Source: Hofstenia miamia
Lineage: Eukaryota > Xenacoelomorpha > Acoela
DNA length: 64,000 nt
Reading direction: 5' to 3'
NCBI GenBank assembly: GCA_004352715.1
Contig: SCFE01000014.1
Location: 2,312,907-2,376,906 of the forward strand
Shown here: positions 1 to 11,163 of the stretch, in pieces
Numbering within the stretch: the stretch's first letter is position 1
How the letters are laid out: the number at the start of each line of letters is the position of its first letter
Notes under the pieces: model-generated
What the model was told of the DNA's origin: nothing
Seen by the model: only the letters and a program-made list of their open reading frames with translations
Database searches by the model: none
Program-made: the position numbers and the translations under genes

Positions 1-1960
1 AGATAATCAATACGTTGTTTTGAATGATACATATTAATTTTTATAAAAAGTTTCGCCTTGCTAGTTTCATAGCACTAGTCAATGTCCGGAAAAGCAATTC
101 CTAACAAACTACAAGCGTTATTCACATTTGAAAAATTATTGTTGTTAAAGGATATAAATTTAAGAAAGCAAGCTGATAAATAATTTGTGTAAAGTACTGG
201 AAAAATTCTAATGTGAATAATATTGCATGGCATGCTTTCCAGCTTGTTTTTATTAGTAATTTTAGTAATTATGAATTTCCCCATTGTATATTGATCGCAC
301 AATTACTAAGTGGTGTTTGTGATGCTGTAGTACACGACTATGACTGGTATTTTCACTAAGTGAAATTGGCCGAAACTAGCTATCACTGACACTTTGTAGC
401 AAAATATTCTAATATATTTGCTCCGGGAAACTTGTGTGGTCAACAATCAGGAATTATTTGTCAGGTTAGGGACAAATAAGGTTGTTGACAAGGCACTCTT
501 GGGTTTAGCTCAGCTCCTACTAGAACTGTAACTAGTGTGCTCAGGTTGTCCTCATTCTGTTAAGCCAATTGTCCGACCGCGGCCCGACACACTGCTAACT
601 AATTTTAAATTCGAGCAACAAAAGATATTGAGTCACTTAAGGACAAAGCAATCAATGTTCTAATTTGCAACATTGGGAACCGCGTGATAAAATGGTGGAA
701 GCCTAGTTGCATTGTGTCATTGCAAATTGGGAAATTTAAAGTATTAAAATCGGAGACTTGTATCCAGCATTGGCGTCAAACCTGGGGGCTAGAGGGGTTT
801 GAGCCCACATTGCTTTTTTGAAAGCTGAAATTTTGCATTTTTTACTTGTAAGATTTTATTTGATTTTTTAAAGTCTGTCGTCTTTTTAGAATATTATATA
901 ACGAATTGCTACACAACCTTTACCATAATTACTGCACTTTAACGAACACTTCCAGATGATTATGCTAGTAATTCACAAATGAGATTTAAAGCAATAATTG
1001 GCTGAAGTTTCATATATAATGCTAACAATAAATATAAATGCTTCAATATCTCTTTCTATAACCAAGTACAATCTTGAATAATAACCAACAAAAATATTTT
1101 AGCATGCACGAATTTTTAAACTTTCCTGAATTGAGCAATATTTTGACTCATGACAACTGCTGTAGAAGTTTATAATTCTTTATTCAAAGTGACTATCTAC
1201 AAATATTTATTTTCATTTTTTAACCTTGTCAAAACTTATAACATGCGTGTAAATTTTTATAATGCTGCAAGCAAAATTTTTTGCCAGATTCCAAATTCAA
1301 AACTACTTCTTTGCAAGATATCGTTTTTCATGAAATATGATTGGGTAAAGAAGCAAACCAATTCTTGTTTGGAGAACATATTTTGTGTATTATTAAATTG
1401 AAGTTTAAACTGGTTACTAGGAGCTTTTTTAAAAAAAGTTAAGTATGTAAATTGTGCTAGATTAAAAAGAAACGTTCGTGATTGCAAAAAATTATCAGCT
1501 TAAGCATTTTTCAAGAATACTACTTGCTGATTATCTTTATAGAGCTTCTGAATTTTCGAAAAGACAGCAATTCCTCCAAATTTTCAAATGCTTTTCGCCA
1601 AATTTGCAAATTGTTGTTGAGTGTGTACCCATGAAATGGTAAAAATTTGTACAAAATTGCATTACCTAATGTATTTTATGATGAAAATTCCAATTTTTTA
1701 AAATTCATTAGTATTATTCACTATGATTAAGGTTCAGATAGCCATGATTTAAACACATGGGTATCAGCTAACCCCAACCATTTCCTTAAACATTTAGACT
1801 GTTCAAGTCCAAAAAAAGGATCGGCCTGCCAAAGTCAGTGATCAGGGCACCAAAAACGGTTCTGGCAGAGCATAATTTCAAAACGTTAATATGTGGCTTT
1901 TTCAGATTTAAAAAATTCATCGGTAACTTAATCGAAAGCAACCTGGTGTCCTTTTACACA
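1..1960. other. AT-rich stretch, no gene recognised
   Basis: Only short open frames without recognisable domains are present. A slightly GC-richer patch near 480-600 and a G-rich patch near 785-815 look repeat-like, but I could not place them in a family. Around 1620-1730 the sequence weakly resembles 4680-4800 (shared strings such as caaaattg...ta followed by cctgatgta or cctaatgta), so part of this is probably old repeat. Confidence 0.4.
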
Positions 1961-1965
1961 TCTTC

Positions 1966-2500
1966 AAAGAAATTTCTCCAAGCTTATTAGGAAATTTGGA
2001 AATCATGAACCATGGACACATTTATTGGTGAATGTGCATCAAAAGTAGTGTCGAAATTTTATTCTAAGGCATATTCCTGTGGTGAAGTACTTGAAAAGTT
2101 TGACTATTTATCGTTGAAAATTTCATTTTTTTAAAAAAGACTTAAATTCATTTTACACCTAACATTTATATAATTCTAGAGTTTAGAGAACATGGAAGGA
2201 ATGCGGAACTTAAATTTAACTGTTTCCTTATATATATATATATAGATAAGCCTTCCAAACAAGAGTTGAGTCAGAGGTATTGACGCCGAAGGCATCAGGG
2301 TTGAAGAAATCGAGCGAGACAATGATCTAGATAGGAGACACCTCTTATCCTGTGGTGAACTCGTGAGTTAGGAGTGCTTAAATTTTTTCAAGAAATTATA
2401 AAAAACTATGAAATTTTAAAAATGTTTAAGGTTAATGATGTCTAATTCCTTACCCAATCTCACATAAATTTTTTTTTGAACTTTAGGCTCAGCTATCCAG
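1966..2500 (+). repeat. Dispersed ~550-bp repeat, copy 1
   Basis: This stretch aligns by eye in the same order and orientation with 7438-7990. Shared landmarks are ttctccaagc, attggtga...gaatgtgc, gaagtacttgaa, a gtttagagaacatggaag block (tttagagctcatggaag in the other copy), aactgttt before an AT-rich spot, ggagacac, cgtgagtta, and gttaatgat followed by ctcacataaa. No protein is evident. Copies with fewer shared blocks occur near 25240-25400 and 47280-47400. The divergence indicates an old, non-autonomous repeat of unknown class. Confidence 0.6.
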
Positions 2501-4870
2501 CTCAAAGCCATTACAGCTCTGACTTTCACCTCTGCCTTTACTAAAATGCAATTATTCATAAGTCGTTGAAATTATAGTGGAATATATATATATATATATC
2601 AATATCATCAAATAAAAGTTAATTTCTTCTGTTATATTTATGTAAAAATATCCATTTTCAAATACAAACATAGTATTAGATTAATCTTAATCTTAGATGG
2701 TAGTTCAAACAAAATGAGGTTCTTTAAAAATATTCATATAAAAATCAAACAAAATATTCAACTAAACGTTCGAGCACACCATAGGGGTAAAAAATATCCA
2801 AACCGTATGTTTAAAAAAAAGGCCTATGTGAAATATAATAATAGTATTCGAACGTTAAGCATAGTTTTTGCATAAAAAAATTATTGAAAATATTTGTATA
2901 AAATATTTTTCGAGCAAATGTTACTTAATGAATGAATGACAGCATTTCACACAATGATAAAAATTATATTGACAACTACTATTTTTTTTGAAAATATCAA
3001 TTTTTGATTAATCAGTTTTTGGAAACACTTGTCGCAATTCATCAGCATAAGGAAATATATTACTTTAATCGTTTCTACTGATTTACAGCTCCTGTCCACA
3101 ACATGACAATTTAAAGTAATTGATTTATTTGACTGCTCAGTCCTCAGATGCAAAAAATAGTAATAAAAATGAATGAATTCTCTTTTCACTTAAAAATGTG
3201 GAGATTTATTGCAAATATAACTGTGGATATAAAAAAGGACAACTGAGGGTTTCTGAGATGTTGAAACCACATTTGATGCATTGAAGGAGTTCATCAATAA
3301 AACTGGTGTTCTGAAACAATATAAGGCATTTTTCTCAGAATAATATATTCGACTGTCATTCTGAGTTCTTCCAGAAGTATTAAACGCAATTATTGCCATA
3401 GTCAGAGCCATTAGGTAAGGGGGAGGCCAGGGGGCATGGCCATTCCTGTTGGGTCACTTAGTCCCCATTCATCTCGGCATCCTGGATACAAAGCTCCATA
3501 GTACTAATTCTAATATTCTGTAATTAAGTTAGAGTGAATATATTTTGTTAAAATATATCAAATACTAATGCCCTTCTATTAAAAAATTCAATTGCAAAAC
3601 TATTTCATATGTCATATGAGTAGAACTATGATTAATTTATTGAACTTTGCTGGGACATGGCCTCCTAACTTGCAATTGCATGCCACGGGTCTGGCCATAG
3701 CTCATTTTCTTGATCACATCGTTCTAAAAATGTAGATAACGATGTTACTATTTAATGCTTATAGTGAAATGCAATGGTCGGAAGAAATATCAATGTTTAA
3801 AATGCTAAACTTCATACAGCTTCAATATTCTGATTTAGTGTTTCAATACCAGTTTAAGCAACACGTACTCTTCCTAACTATCACAAACCCAAATAACGGC
3901 AACAAGTTTTAACAATATTTTGTTAAGTAGAAAGAAAACTGTTCGCATTATCCTGAGTGAATATTTTCTATTTCCGCGGTTTCTAACATCAAAAGCAAGT
4001 AAATTTTCAAATGTTACAAATTTTTCTCTGTCTTTATTTCTCGAAATATTAGCTAATCATGCTACAAAAAAAAATCCAAAAAACTTATGTTATTGTAACG
4101 AAATATCCTCCTCATGAATTTTTCATTAGGTGCTCTTGTTGTTACTTTCAACATCTTCCTTGAACCATGCTGCTGATTGTGCTTGCGATCTTCTTGTGAA
4201 CATGAGACAACCACCAACTACTAAAAGGCTTCATTTTCGGATTGAGGTCATATTCAATGCTTCATGAAATAACGCATTTTGCTTGCTAGACATGTTCTAC
4301 ATTATTGTACCTGAAAAAAAAGAATTCCTTACATTTCTTAGATTAAGAAATTGCTAGATTTATCTCTTGTTTATTGAAATATTAATATATTCGCATGCAT
4401 GGGTAATATAATTTTAAACAACGTGGTAACCTTTAGCTCATTCCCTACCAAGGGGTTTTTCTCGCTGTGACCGTGGATTTGAATGACAATTTTTAGGACC
4501 CTAGGCTGGCCTAAAGTGAACAAATGTTTAGAAATAAATATCCTTTCATGTGAACTTAGCAAGTTTTGCGGCCTCAATGCTGATTGCTTTCGATGTCTCT
4601 GTAAACTTTTAGTGATATTGAAATAGAGACAAAGTACCATATTTGAAATAAGTTCATGTAATAAAAATATTTAAAAAATTCTCACAAAATTTCCAATTTT
4701 CATTTACATAACTCTGGAAATTTAAACAAAATTGTATTGCAGTACCTGATGTACTTGAAAATTTCGATTTCTTGAAATTCATTCAAACTATTCCCATACG
4801 GACCAAATAATCATGTTTTCTAAATCCCATAGTATTATCAGCTAAGCTCACATATTTTCTTCTACAGATA
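2500..4870. other. AT-rich stretch, no gene recognised
   Basis: No convincing coding region. 2583-2600 is a short (TA)n. Around 3410-3500 and 3650-3715 there are GC-rich blocks (ggccagggggcatggcc; catggcctcc) in partly inverted arrangement that could be the ends of a ~300-bp non-autonomous element, but I cannot define its borders. 4442-4475 is an exact 34-bp match to 5072-5105 inside the piggyBac remnant, so some of 4.1-4.6 kb may be another piggyBac fragment. Confidence 0.35.
4442..4475 (+). repeat. 34-bp exact direct repeat, copy 1
   Basis: Identical to 5072-5105 and in the same orientation (starts tccctaccaagg, ends ctgtgaccgtg). Sequence either side does not match. The second copy lies in the C-terminal part of the piggyBac pseudogene. 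Confidence 0.85.
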
Positions 4871-5071
4871 GAGTACCCAAGCTCCATTAAGTCAGAAATC
4901 ATGGTGCCACACTTTAAGACATGCGTCGTTACGTAAGTGTTGCATTCCAGGATACTTTGGATATCTTTCCTCGTTTGCTTTCTCTTGTCAGGTTTGCTGC
5001 ATACAAGAAATCATAGATTTTATAAGAATTCCTGAGCAACATAAGTTAGAAGTAGCTTGTCACTGTTGCAA

Positions 5072-5105
5072 TCCCTACCAAGGGGTTTTTCTCGCTGTGA
5101 CCGTG
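5072..5105 (+). repeat. 34-bp exact direct repeat, copy 2
   Basis: Second copy of the 4442-4475 sequence, here within the piggyBac remnant. Confidence 0.85.
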
Positions 5106-5523
5106 AATGTAGAAGAGGCTATTTTGATGAGTTGGGCGATAAGTTGATCTTTGAAGCCCCCGAGTCTGAATCAAATAGTCGGCTCCAAGCTAGAAAAGGG
5201 AAAAAATGCTTAAATTTATGTGGCCTATTTCTAGCAGCAGTAAAATATCTTTTTCCATCATGTAGACTTTTTCTAGTGTGTATGCGATAGCACTGTACAT
5301 TCTCGTTAGCTCTGTTGCAATCATTCATGTTTTGGTTGTAGTAATTTATTATTGTTGGCTTCTCTACAACACCCTGGCGACTTGATTGGTTACTGTGGCG
5401 ACAGCACCATAACTTGAGACAACAGCACAGAACTATTTTTTTCTTTTTATCTCTAAAGGCAATGAGGATGCAATTGGATCCGCACAAAAATAATTCATTT
5501 GAAGTTGATTCAAACGAAGAGTT

Positions 5524-5637
5524 TTTAATTCTGCAGGAAATTCTCGTCCCCTGGTAGCTGATAGATTTTGAATGCAGAAATCCTAGGAGAGGCCTTCTCT
5601 AGTGGTGAGATCAATTTTTGAGAAAACTTTCACAGCA
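5524..5637 (-). repeat. piggyBac segment duplicated inside the mariner (flank copy)
   Basis: Nearly identical to 6244-6374 but lacking about 17 bp that encode part of a conserved piggyBac region in the other copy. This copy is collinear with the rest of the piggyBac remnant. Confidence 0.8.
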
Positions 5638-5765
5638 TTTGTTGCATTAGGTATACCTGGATGATAGCTTGTCTCTGATCCATAATACTTGGGGTTACCT
5701 AGAAAGTTCCCGGAATCATAAAAACATGAAAAATCCAAGAGCGTATTTTACTAATACAAACAATA

Positions 5766-6242
5766 TCAAACAACATAGTTACCACAAGAAGTAATTACGA
5801 GTTTACAATGTTCATAAAGAGCCAAAAGTTCTTTGCGGTACTTCTCTTCTGACACGTGTCGTAGCTCCTGCACCGAACGTTGAAGCACCTCTTGGCCATC
5901 GGAAAAACGTTGTCCTCGAAACGAATTTTTCAAATGCTTGAACACCCACCGGTCACATTGGTTCATATCTGGGCTGTATGCACTTTGTCGGATGAGAGTG
6001 ACACCTCGTCTGTCAAAGAATTCCTTTGTCTGTTTTGAAGTGTGTGGACGAGCGTTGTCGTGTTGCCACAACAATTCCTTCAACAGTTTGGGGTGTTGCC
6101 GTACATGTCGCCATTTTTCTCCAGTTGACCGGACATAATCAATATAACGTTCAGAAGTCACTGTTTCTCCCGGAGAACAGACGTCAGCGCTTATCTTCCC
6201 ATCACCAGTGAAGGCCAGTAACAATAAGGTCTTTCTGTTTGT
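5766..6242 (-). pseudogene. mariner transposase, C-terminal catalytic part
   Basis: The minus-strand frame reads from about LLLLAFTGDGKI through the second catalytic aspartate in HDNARPHTS to the third in AYSPDMNQCDRW, with 34 residues between the two aspartates, i.e. the DD34D spacing of mariner transposases. It continues through a typical tail (RFSDGQEVLQ, KYRKELLALYEHC) to a stop at 5766-5768. The region expected to hold the first catalytic aspartate reads FTGDG, so that residue may be lost or shifted. The DNA-binding N-terminal half is absent: upstream of an N the frame runs into piggyBac-derived sequence. The product could not act as a transposase. The reading frame itself is open, suggesting a fairly young insertion compared with its host piggyBac. 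Confidence 0.85.
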
Positions 6243-6374
6243 NTTTTTAATTCTGCAGGAAATTCTCGTCCCCTGGTAGCTGAACGATTTTGAATGCAGA
6301 AATCCTAGGAGAGGCATACAAATTATGGCCCTTCTCTAGTGGTAAGATCAATTTTTGAGAAAACTTTCACAGCA
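6243..6374 (-). repeat. Single N plus piggyBac-derived filler inside the mariner
   Basis: Position 6243 is N. 6244-6374 repeats 5524-5637 with a few substitutions plus about 17 extra bases. The extra bases restore a stretch reading near EGHNLY, like the conserved region before the piggyBac DN motif, so this copy is closer to the ancestral piggyBac than the flanking one. Either internal gap repair captured it or two contig ends were joined at the N. Confidence 0.75.
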
Positions 6375-6424
6375 ATTAAAATAACACATAGCTTATTCCG
6401 GGAATTTTCTGGTCACCCCATATA

Positions 6425-7215
6425 TGTAAAAATATTTACAACACAGCCAGTTTCACTGCCACAAAGAACAAATGTCTTGATATGATATTTAGCAGCTTTC
6501 GTTGCATTAAATTGTTAATATTTCCATTTGATTTTATATCCGATGACTATTTCGTCTACAGAAAGGTTCCTTCCTGGATAAATGCGTCCTGAAATGATTT
6601 CATGAGGCTCTCAAGAAAGAGTTTGATCTTATCTTGCCCCTCAGAATTTTGTCCCCAAGATTATAACATTTTTTAAAAATGATTTGAAATCATTGCCTCA
6701 GCATCAATTGACCATACCATGGGGTGAAGCAATGTGGTACAGATGCAGGAGTTGACATGAAGCTCTTGATAGAATCACGATGGTCAAGACCCATTGCTAT
6801 CAGAATAGCCATGAATTTCAAAATTACGGTTTTGTCACAGGTTCATAGTTCTGGTAGAAGGAATGTTTTACATCACTAATTTATTGGCATCTGAATTTAT
6901 ATTGCTTATCAAAGTGTCAATTATGTCATTTGAAAGAAGGGTAATAAGGCAGTCCAAAGCAGAGAAGTTGTTGTCTCACAAATGCCGATTGGTACCGTGT
7001 ATGCTATGTCGGACGAGTCTGAAAAAGTTACCCGTCGTGCCTTCGGTGACTGGAAGCCATTCGTCTTCACCAGAATGGCAAGTTTCTGTCATGGCAGCTG
7101 TAGTAGGTCTAGTACTAGATCTAGCATTGTCAGTTTGATTGGGCGTAGGTCTAGAAACACTTGTTATTGACTTTCACTGCTACTGTCATAATTATTGTCA
7201 CGTCTATCTCCATTG
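6425..7215 (-). pseudogene. piggyBac transposase remnant, N-terminal half
   Basis: Minus-strand translation over several frames shows piggyBac features in order. An acidic/serine-rich leader is at about 7150-7215 (NGDRRDNNYDSSSES). A block reading SGEDEWLPVTEG and then GNFFRLV lies at about 7020-7090. Next is the highly characteristic IYPGRNLSVDEIVIGYK at about 6530-6590, matching the family's P-G-x-N-L-S-V-D-E. KAAKYHIKTFVLCGSETG follows at about 6440-6500. In-frame stops and frame changes show decay. It continues, after the mariner at 5688-6422, into the C-terminal half at 4880-5687. Confidence 0.85.
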
Positions 7216-7437
7216 CCGATTAGAACTAGACTAATGTTAAAGAAACGGATGTTATTGTTCCTTGAATGATACTAATCTGTATCAAAGTACCGAAAGAAAC
7301 AGTGGAAAGTACCGATTTTGAGAGGAATTTAAAAAAGCCGTGAAACACATCTCCTGGTCGCAATTCAAAGATAATAGGAGCCGTATTTCGAGGCTCGTGG
7401 TAATGAAAGGTGTTAAGACGTAAACTTTTTTCCACAT

Positions 7438-7990
7438 TCTCAAATAATTTTCTCCAAGCCTATAAGAAAATATCTATTGGTGATGGTGAATGTGCTAGAA
7501 CTTAATGTTTATAATTTTTACTAAGGCTTTTGCATAGGTTGAAGTACTTGAAGATATTAAGTACTTTTCCTAGAAAATTTCGATTTTTCGAAAATGATTT
7601 AGATACTTTTCATGCCTAATATTCATGTAATTCAAATATTTAGAGCTCATGGAAGCAACACCGAAGTTGAACTGTTTTTTATATGCAAATAGACGCGCGA
7701 AACCTATTAAAGTGAGCCATGCACAAAGTCAAAGGTAGCACTGAAAGGGCAGGTTTGCAGGGTGATGACCGAGCATTATTCTAAGACGTAAAGAAAAAGG
7801 AGACACTTTTATTCTAAGGGGCTTTCTGGTTTTTCATACCTTAATTAGTTCGTGAGTTATTAGCATTATAATTTTTTCCCCAAATATACATAAAAAAATT
7901 AAGATATTACAAAGTTGTTTAAAGTTAATGATATTTAATTCTCTAGATGTTCTCACATAAAATTTTTTGAGCCTATTGCTCTTGATTTTT
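7438..7990 (+). repeat. Dispersed ~550-bp repeat, copy 2
   Basis: Aligns with 1966-2500 along its whole length (see that entry). It ends about where both copies read ctcacataaa followed by a T-rich run. It lies just beyond the N-terminal end of the piggyBac remnant. Confidence 0.6.
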
Positions 7991-9200
7991 AAGGGGTTTG
8001 ACACCATTAAGTCTAGCTCTTTGAATGGATTTATTGACCAGCCCATCAGAGTCATGTTCTATTGAGTTATGATGGCATAAACAGCATAAAATTGCACAGT
8101 TTTCCTATTCGTCTATGATCTATTCGACGATTCCAATGACCATGAATTTACGTACAAATATTTGCTTAGCAAAATACATCCAGAATCGTATGTGCTTTTT
8201 CATGCTTTTTCCCAAAAACAGATAGAGAATCTGATGAAAATCAGCGTTGATAGAAGAAATAACCACGGATTTATGATTTATTGAGGTGTTTGTTGAACAT
8301 GTTTTTAATACTTTTGATCTTGATGGAATAATTTTTCTGATGAGAACATTTTCATACCAGAAAGTTCGCAATGCCATTCCTCAAAATAGCAAGATAAGAC
8401 CTTGGAGATCCCATTATTTCCATTTTACCTGCTGCATTAAAGAACTATACTACTTATCATTATGAAAGATTATGTAATAATCTACATTAAATTATTGAAG
8501 TAAAACGATGCTAAAACTGTGCAACAGCATGCTAAGGTGTTTCTTAATGTGAGCATGATGACACAAATTCTCAGTTTTCATATTAATGCTTCCTTTCTCT
8601 TTTTTAATATTTAATGCACTATGTTTTTTATTTGAAGGAGATAAATTCCCATACATTCAGATTGCATATTATCCACTGCATATAGACACATTTATATAAC
8701 AATGTCTCAAAAAATTGTAATATTTCATAAGAAATGGCGAGAGTTTCTATTTAGAATAATGTAATTTTCAACCATTTATGTTGAAAAGAAAAAAATTTGC
8801 ACGATATATGATGATATACACAAGTATTTGGCCTAAAGCTCTAACAACTTTTGGAAATTGTAAAATCCGCGAAACTTGAAATGATTGATATTTCTTTCAA
8901 TACCTGTCAGCTCGAGATCCATTAAAAGCCTGTTTTCAGTGTCTGGTTTCTGATCCAGTAACAGATAGAATCGACGCAGGCCTCAACCTTCAGAAAACTT
9001 TGTAAAATATCTTATGCACACTGCTAGAATTCTCTTACAATTATTTTTAGTTTGTCTTGTTTCTACTTTAACATGAAAATGGCGCTGAAAATGTGTTTAT
9101 ACATTGCGCCAAAGATGCAATTATGAATAGAAAAATAAAGTTAAAGTAAAATTGAAAATACAAAATGATAAATTGTTGTTAAAGTACATTGAAACAGAGT
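7990..9200. other. AT-rich stretch, no gene recognised
   Basis: Short frames only; none carries a domain I recognise. No RNA gene or clear repeat border seen. Confidence 0.4.
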
Positions 9201-9204
9201 TGCA

Positions 9205-9855
9205 AGTAACCCACGTGGGTCAAGCGTGTCACCTTTTTATTTGGGTCAGTGTGGGGCGTGGGTCAGTAGGGTTGACCCACTTGTAATACAGACAGCATTA
9301 TTTAATATTCCATTGATAATATGGAAAGCACAAGCGACTCAACTATTCCGCAAAAGAAAATGCCCAAAATGGATCTCTTTGCTAATTTTTAATATGCACT
9401 TGCAACACTAAGCCAAACGATACAACACTTTCGTATTATGAATACAAGAAAAAATGCAAAACATAAGTTAATTTTGATGATAAAATTTCTAACGAAAATC
9501 AAAGTCTGCCTGATGCTTTAATGTTTTAGCATGAAAAGCGATTCGAGTTTCCAATACCTTCAGGCTATTGCACGTCAGATATTTGTCATTCAAACAACAT
9601 TTGTAGAGTTAGAAAGTCATTTTTCTGCCTTGAGTCATATAGTCATGGGTTCAAGAAACCAACTTGCAGATGAAACGGCGGAGGGCCTTTCGGTTCTTGT
9701 GCATGCATATAAAACTGATTTGATTTGTTGACTAAATTTTTTGAGGAAATACATTTTACTTCGTATTTTGTAGCACTTTATAATTTTGCATTCTTGCGGG
9801 TCAGTGGGTCAGCACTGTGTGGGTTGTGGGTCAACTGAACATGGGTCAGTTTCAA
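9205..9855 (+). mobile_element. hAT transposon remnant
   Basis: The plus-strand frame at about 9531-9731 reads FQYLQAIARQIFVIQ, then FVELESHFSALSHIV and a run with NQLADETAEGLSV. This matches the hAT C-terminal dimerisation region (P-x-L..AR.i..i......SE..FS..g......R..L). Both ends are crowded with the hexamer GGGTCA or its complement (9215-9285 and 9797-9850), like the subterminal repeats of hAT elements. A lysine-rich piece near 9340-9380 may be part of the N-terminal finger region. Most of the catalytic domain is deleted, so this is a dead, internally shortened copy. Exact termini and 8-bp target duplications could not be fixed. Confidence 0.65.
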
Positions 9856-9859
9856 AAAA

Positions 9860-11160
9860 GTTTGTTTTTCTGAAAAGTTTTTTTTAAATGAACACTTCAT
9901 TTAGCTAAAGCTCTATGCTTCACTGTGTTTACAAATTTACCAGCATATTGAAAATACTTACCTACAGACATGACTAAATTAAACAGCACTTTTTAATGAA
10001 ATTATCATGTGATGAAATGCTATTATGCTAATGTATTGTTTTCATTTTTCATTGGCTACGAGAGCAAGAAATATTTGTTTGGCTAATCTAATTTATTAAT
10101 GCTTAGAATTTCATGTGCATCATTGTTAGGGCAGTTTTGGTAGGATCTGAGCACCAATTAAATTGATAGACTACATTGCTATACTTAAGAGTGAAAACCA
10201 TAAAACCCACAAAATTTCACAAAAATGTGTGCTTAGCACTTCTGAATGCATTAAATGTAAACCTTAAAAATGGTATTTTGTAACTTAACATAACCAAATT
10301 TGCATGTATAGCATTCACTGTGGCACTTATGGCATTTGGTTGTCCTACTTATAACGCATTTCAATTTGCAAAATTGAAGAAAATATTTATTGTTTCGTCA
10401 TTTAGATTAAGCAATATTGGCGAACACGAAATACATACACGAAAATATGAATTACCTACGCGATAAAATATTTTGTAATACATGAATACCGAATATACGA
10501 AAGGTTCAATACACGACAACACACTAAAACCTACTTAACAACAAAATGTTGTTGAGGGAATTAAACAGGCAATGCAGTATGCAACTTTTCTTTACCCAAA
10601 ATTTTCAGTCAGGCATAAGTATTAAATATTGATTTTTACTAATTTTTCTTTTATAATTATATCTCACAGTTTTTAATACTTCATATTCATTTGTAATCAG
10701 AGCGTCTGTTATGTGAACTTGTATATAATCGTATATAAGCAGGCATTAATAGATTTATAACTAATAAATACTATGAGGTTAGTCTTCACTTCCAGATTAT
10801 GTAACATTCTACACATCATAGTAAAAGGAGCCGACCAGAGATGAATGAGGGCTTTGAGTTGGGCTAGACAAATAATAAGTGTTGGTTTGAAAATATTCTT
10901 ACTTCAGCAATTTTTCTAAGGATTTCAACGCAAAAACACAACAACTATCTCCAACATTTGATATATTCTTAAAACATATAATTTAATATTTGGTCAAACA
11001 TCAAACACAAAATATTAAATAATACAAAGCTATGTGAAAACCGAAACTTTAATTATCATAACTATTTATACATTTTAAGTAGACAAGTTCCCTTTTAAAA
11101 TAAAGTCCAGGATAATTTCACAAAGCAATAAGTATATAAAAATCGTTTAAGAACAGCTTG
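9860..11160. other. AT-rich intergenic stretch beside the phosphatase gene
   Basis: No protein domain recognised. The last part (about 11040-11160) is downstream of the minus-strand phosphatase stop. An ATTAAA on the minus strand near 11047-11052 is a possible poly(A) signal. Confidence 0.4.
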
Positions 11161-11163
11161 AAA

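Larger units (their letters stand above)
4880..5687 (-). pseudogene. piggyBac transposase remnant, C-terminal half
   Basis: Translated on the minus strand in shifting frames this gives typical late piggyBac blocks in order. A segment reading SYHPGIPNATNAVKVF lies at about 5590-5680. A DKKKK strand follows near 5450. Then comes KPTIINYYNQNM at about 5340-5380, which corresponds to the family's conserved K-P-x-x-x-x-x-YN-x-x-M motif. A final Cys/His-rich finger is split over two frames (VCSKPDKRKQTR, then LRNDACLKVWHH) at about 4890-5000. Stops and frameshifts show it is dead. The N-terminal half lies at 6425-7215 on the far side of a mariner insertion. The family cuts and pastes DNA at TTAA sites. 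I could not find this element's own terminal repeats. Confidence 0.8.
5688..6422 (-). mobile_element. mariner element inserted in the piggyBac remnant
   Basis: Terminal inverted repeats of about 28 bp are visible: CTTGGGGTTACCTAG...TTCCCGGAAT at the left and, read on the other strand, TATGGGGTGACCAG...TTCCCGGAAT at the right. A TA dinucleotide at each outer border (5686-5687 and 6423-6424) fits the TA target duplication of mariner elements. The 735-bp length is well short of the ~1.3 kb usual for mariners: the N-terminal half of the transposase is missing and a piece of piggyBac occupies the space, next to a single N at 6243. Confidence 0.85.

Noticed and set aside
5119-5487. Independent 122-codon minus-strand gene
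   Set aside because: Its sequence (KPTIINYYNQNM) is part of the piggyBac pseudogene, not a separate gene.
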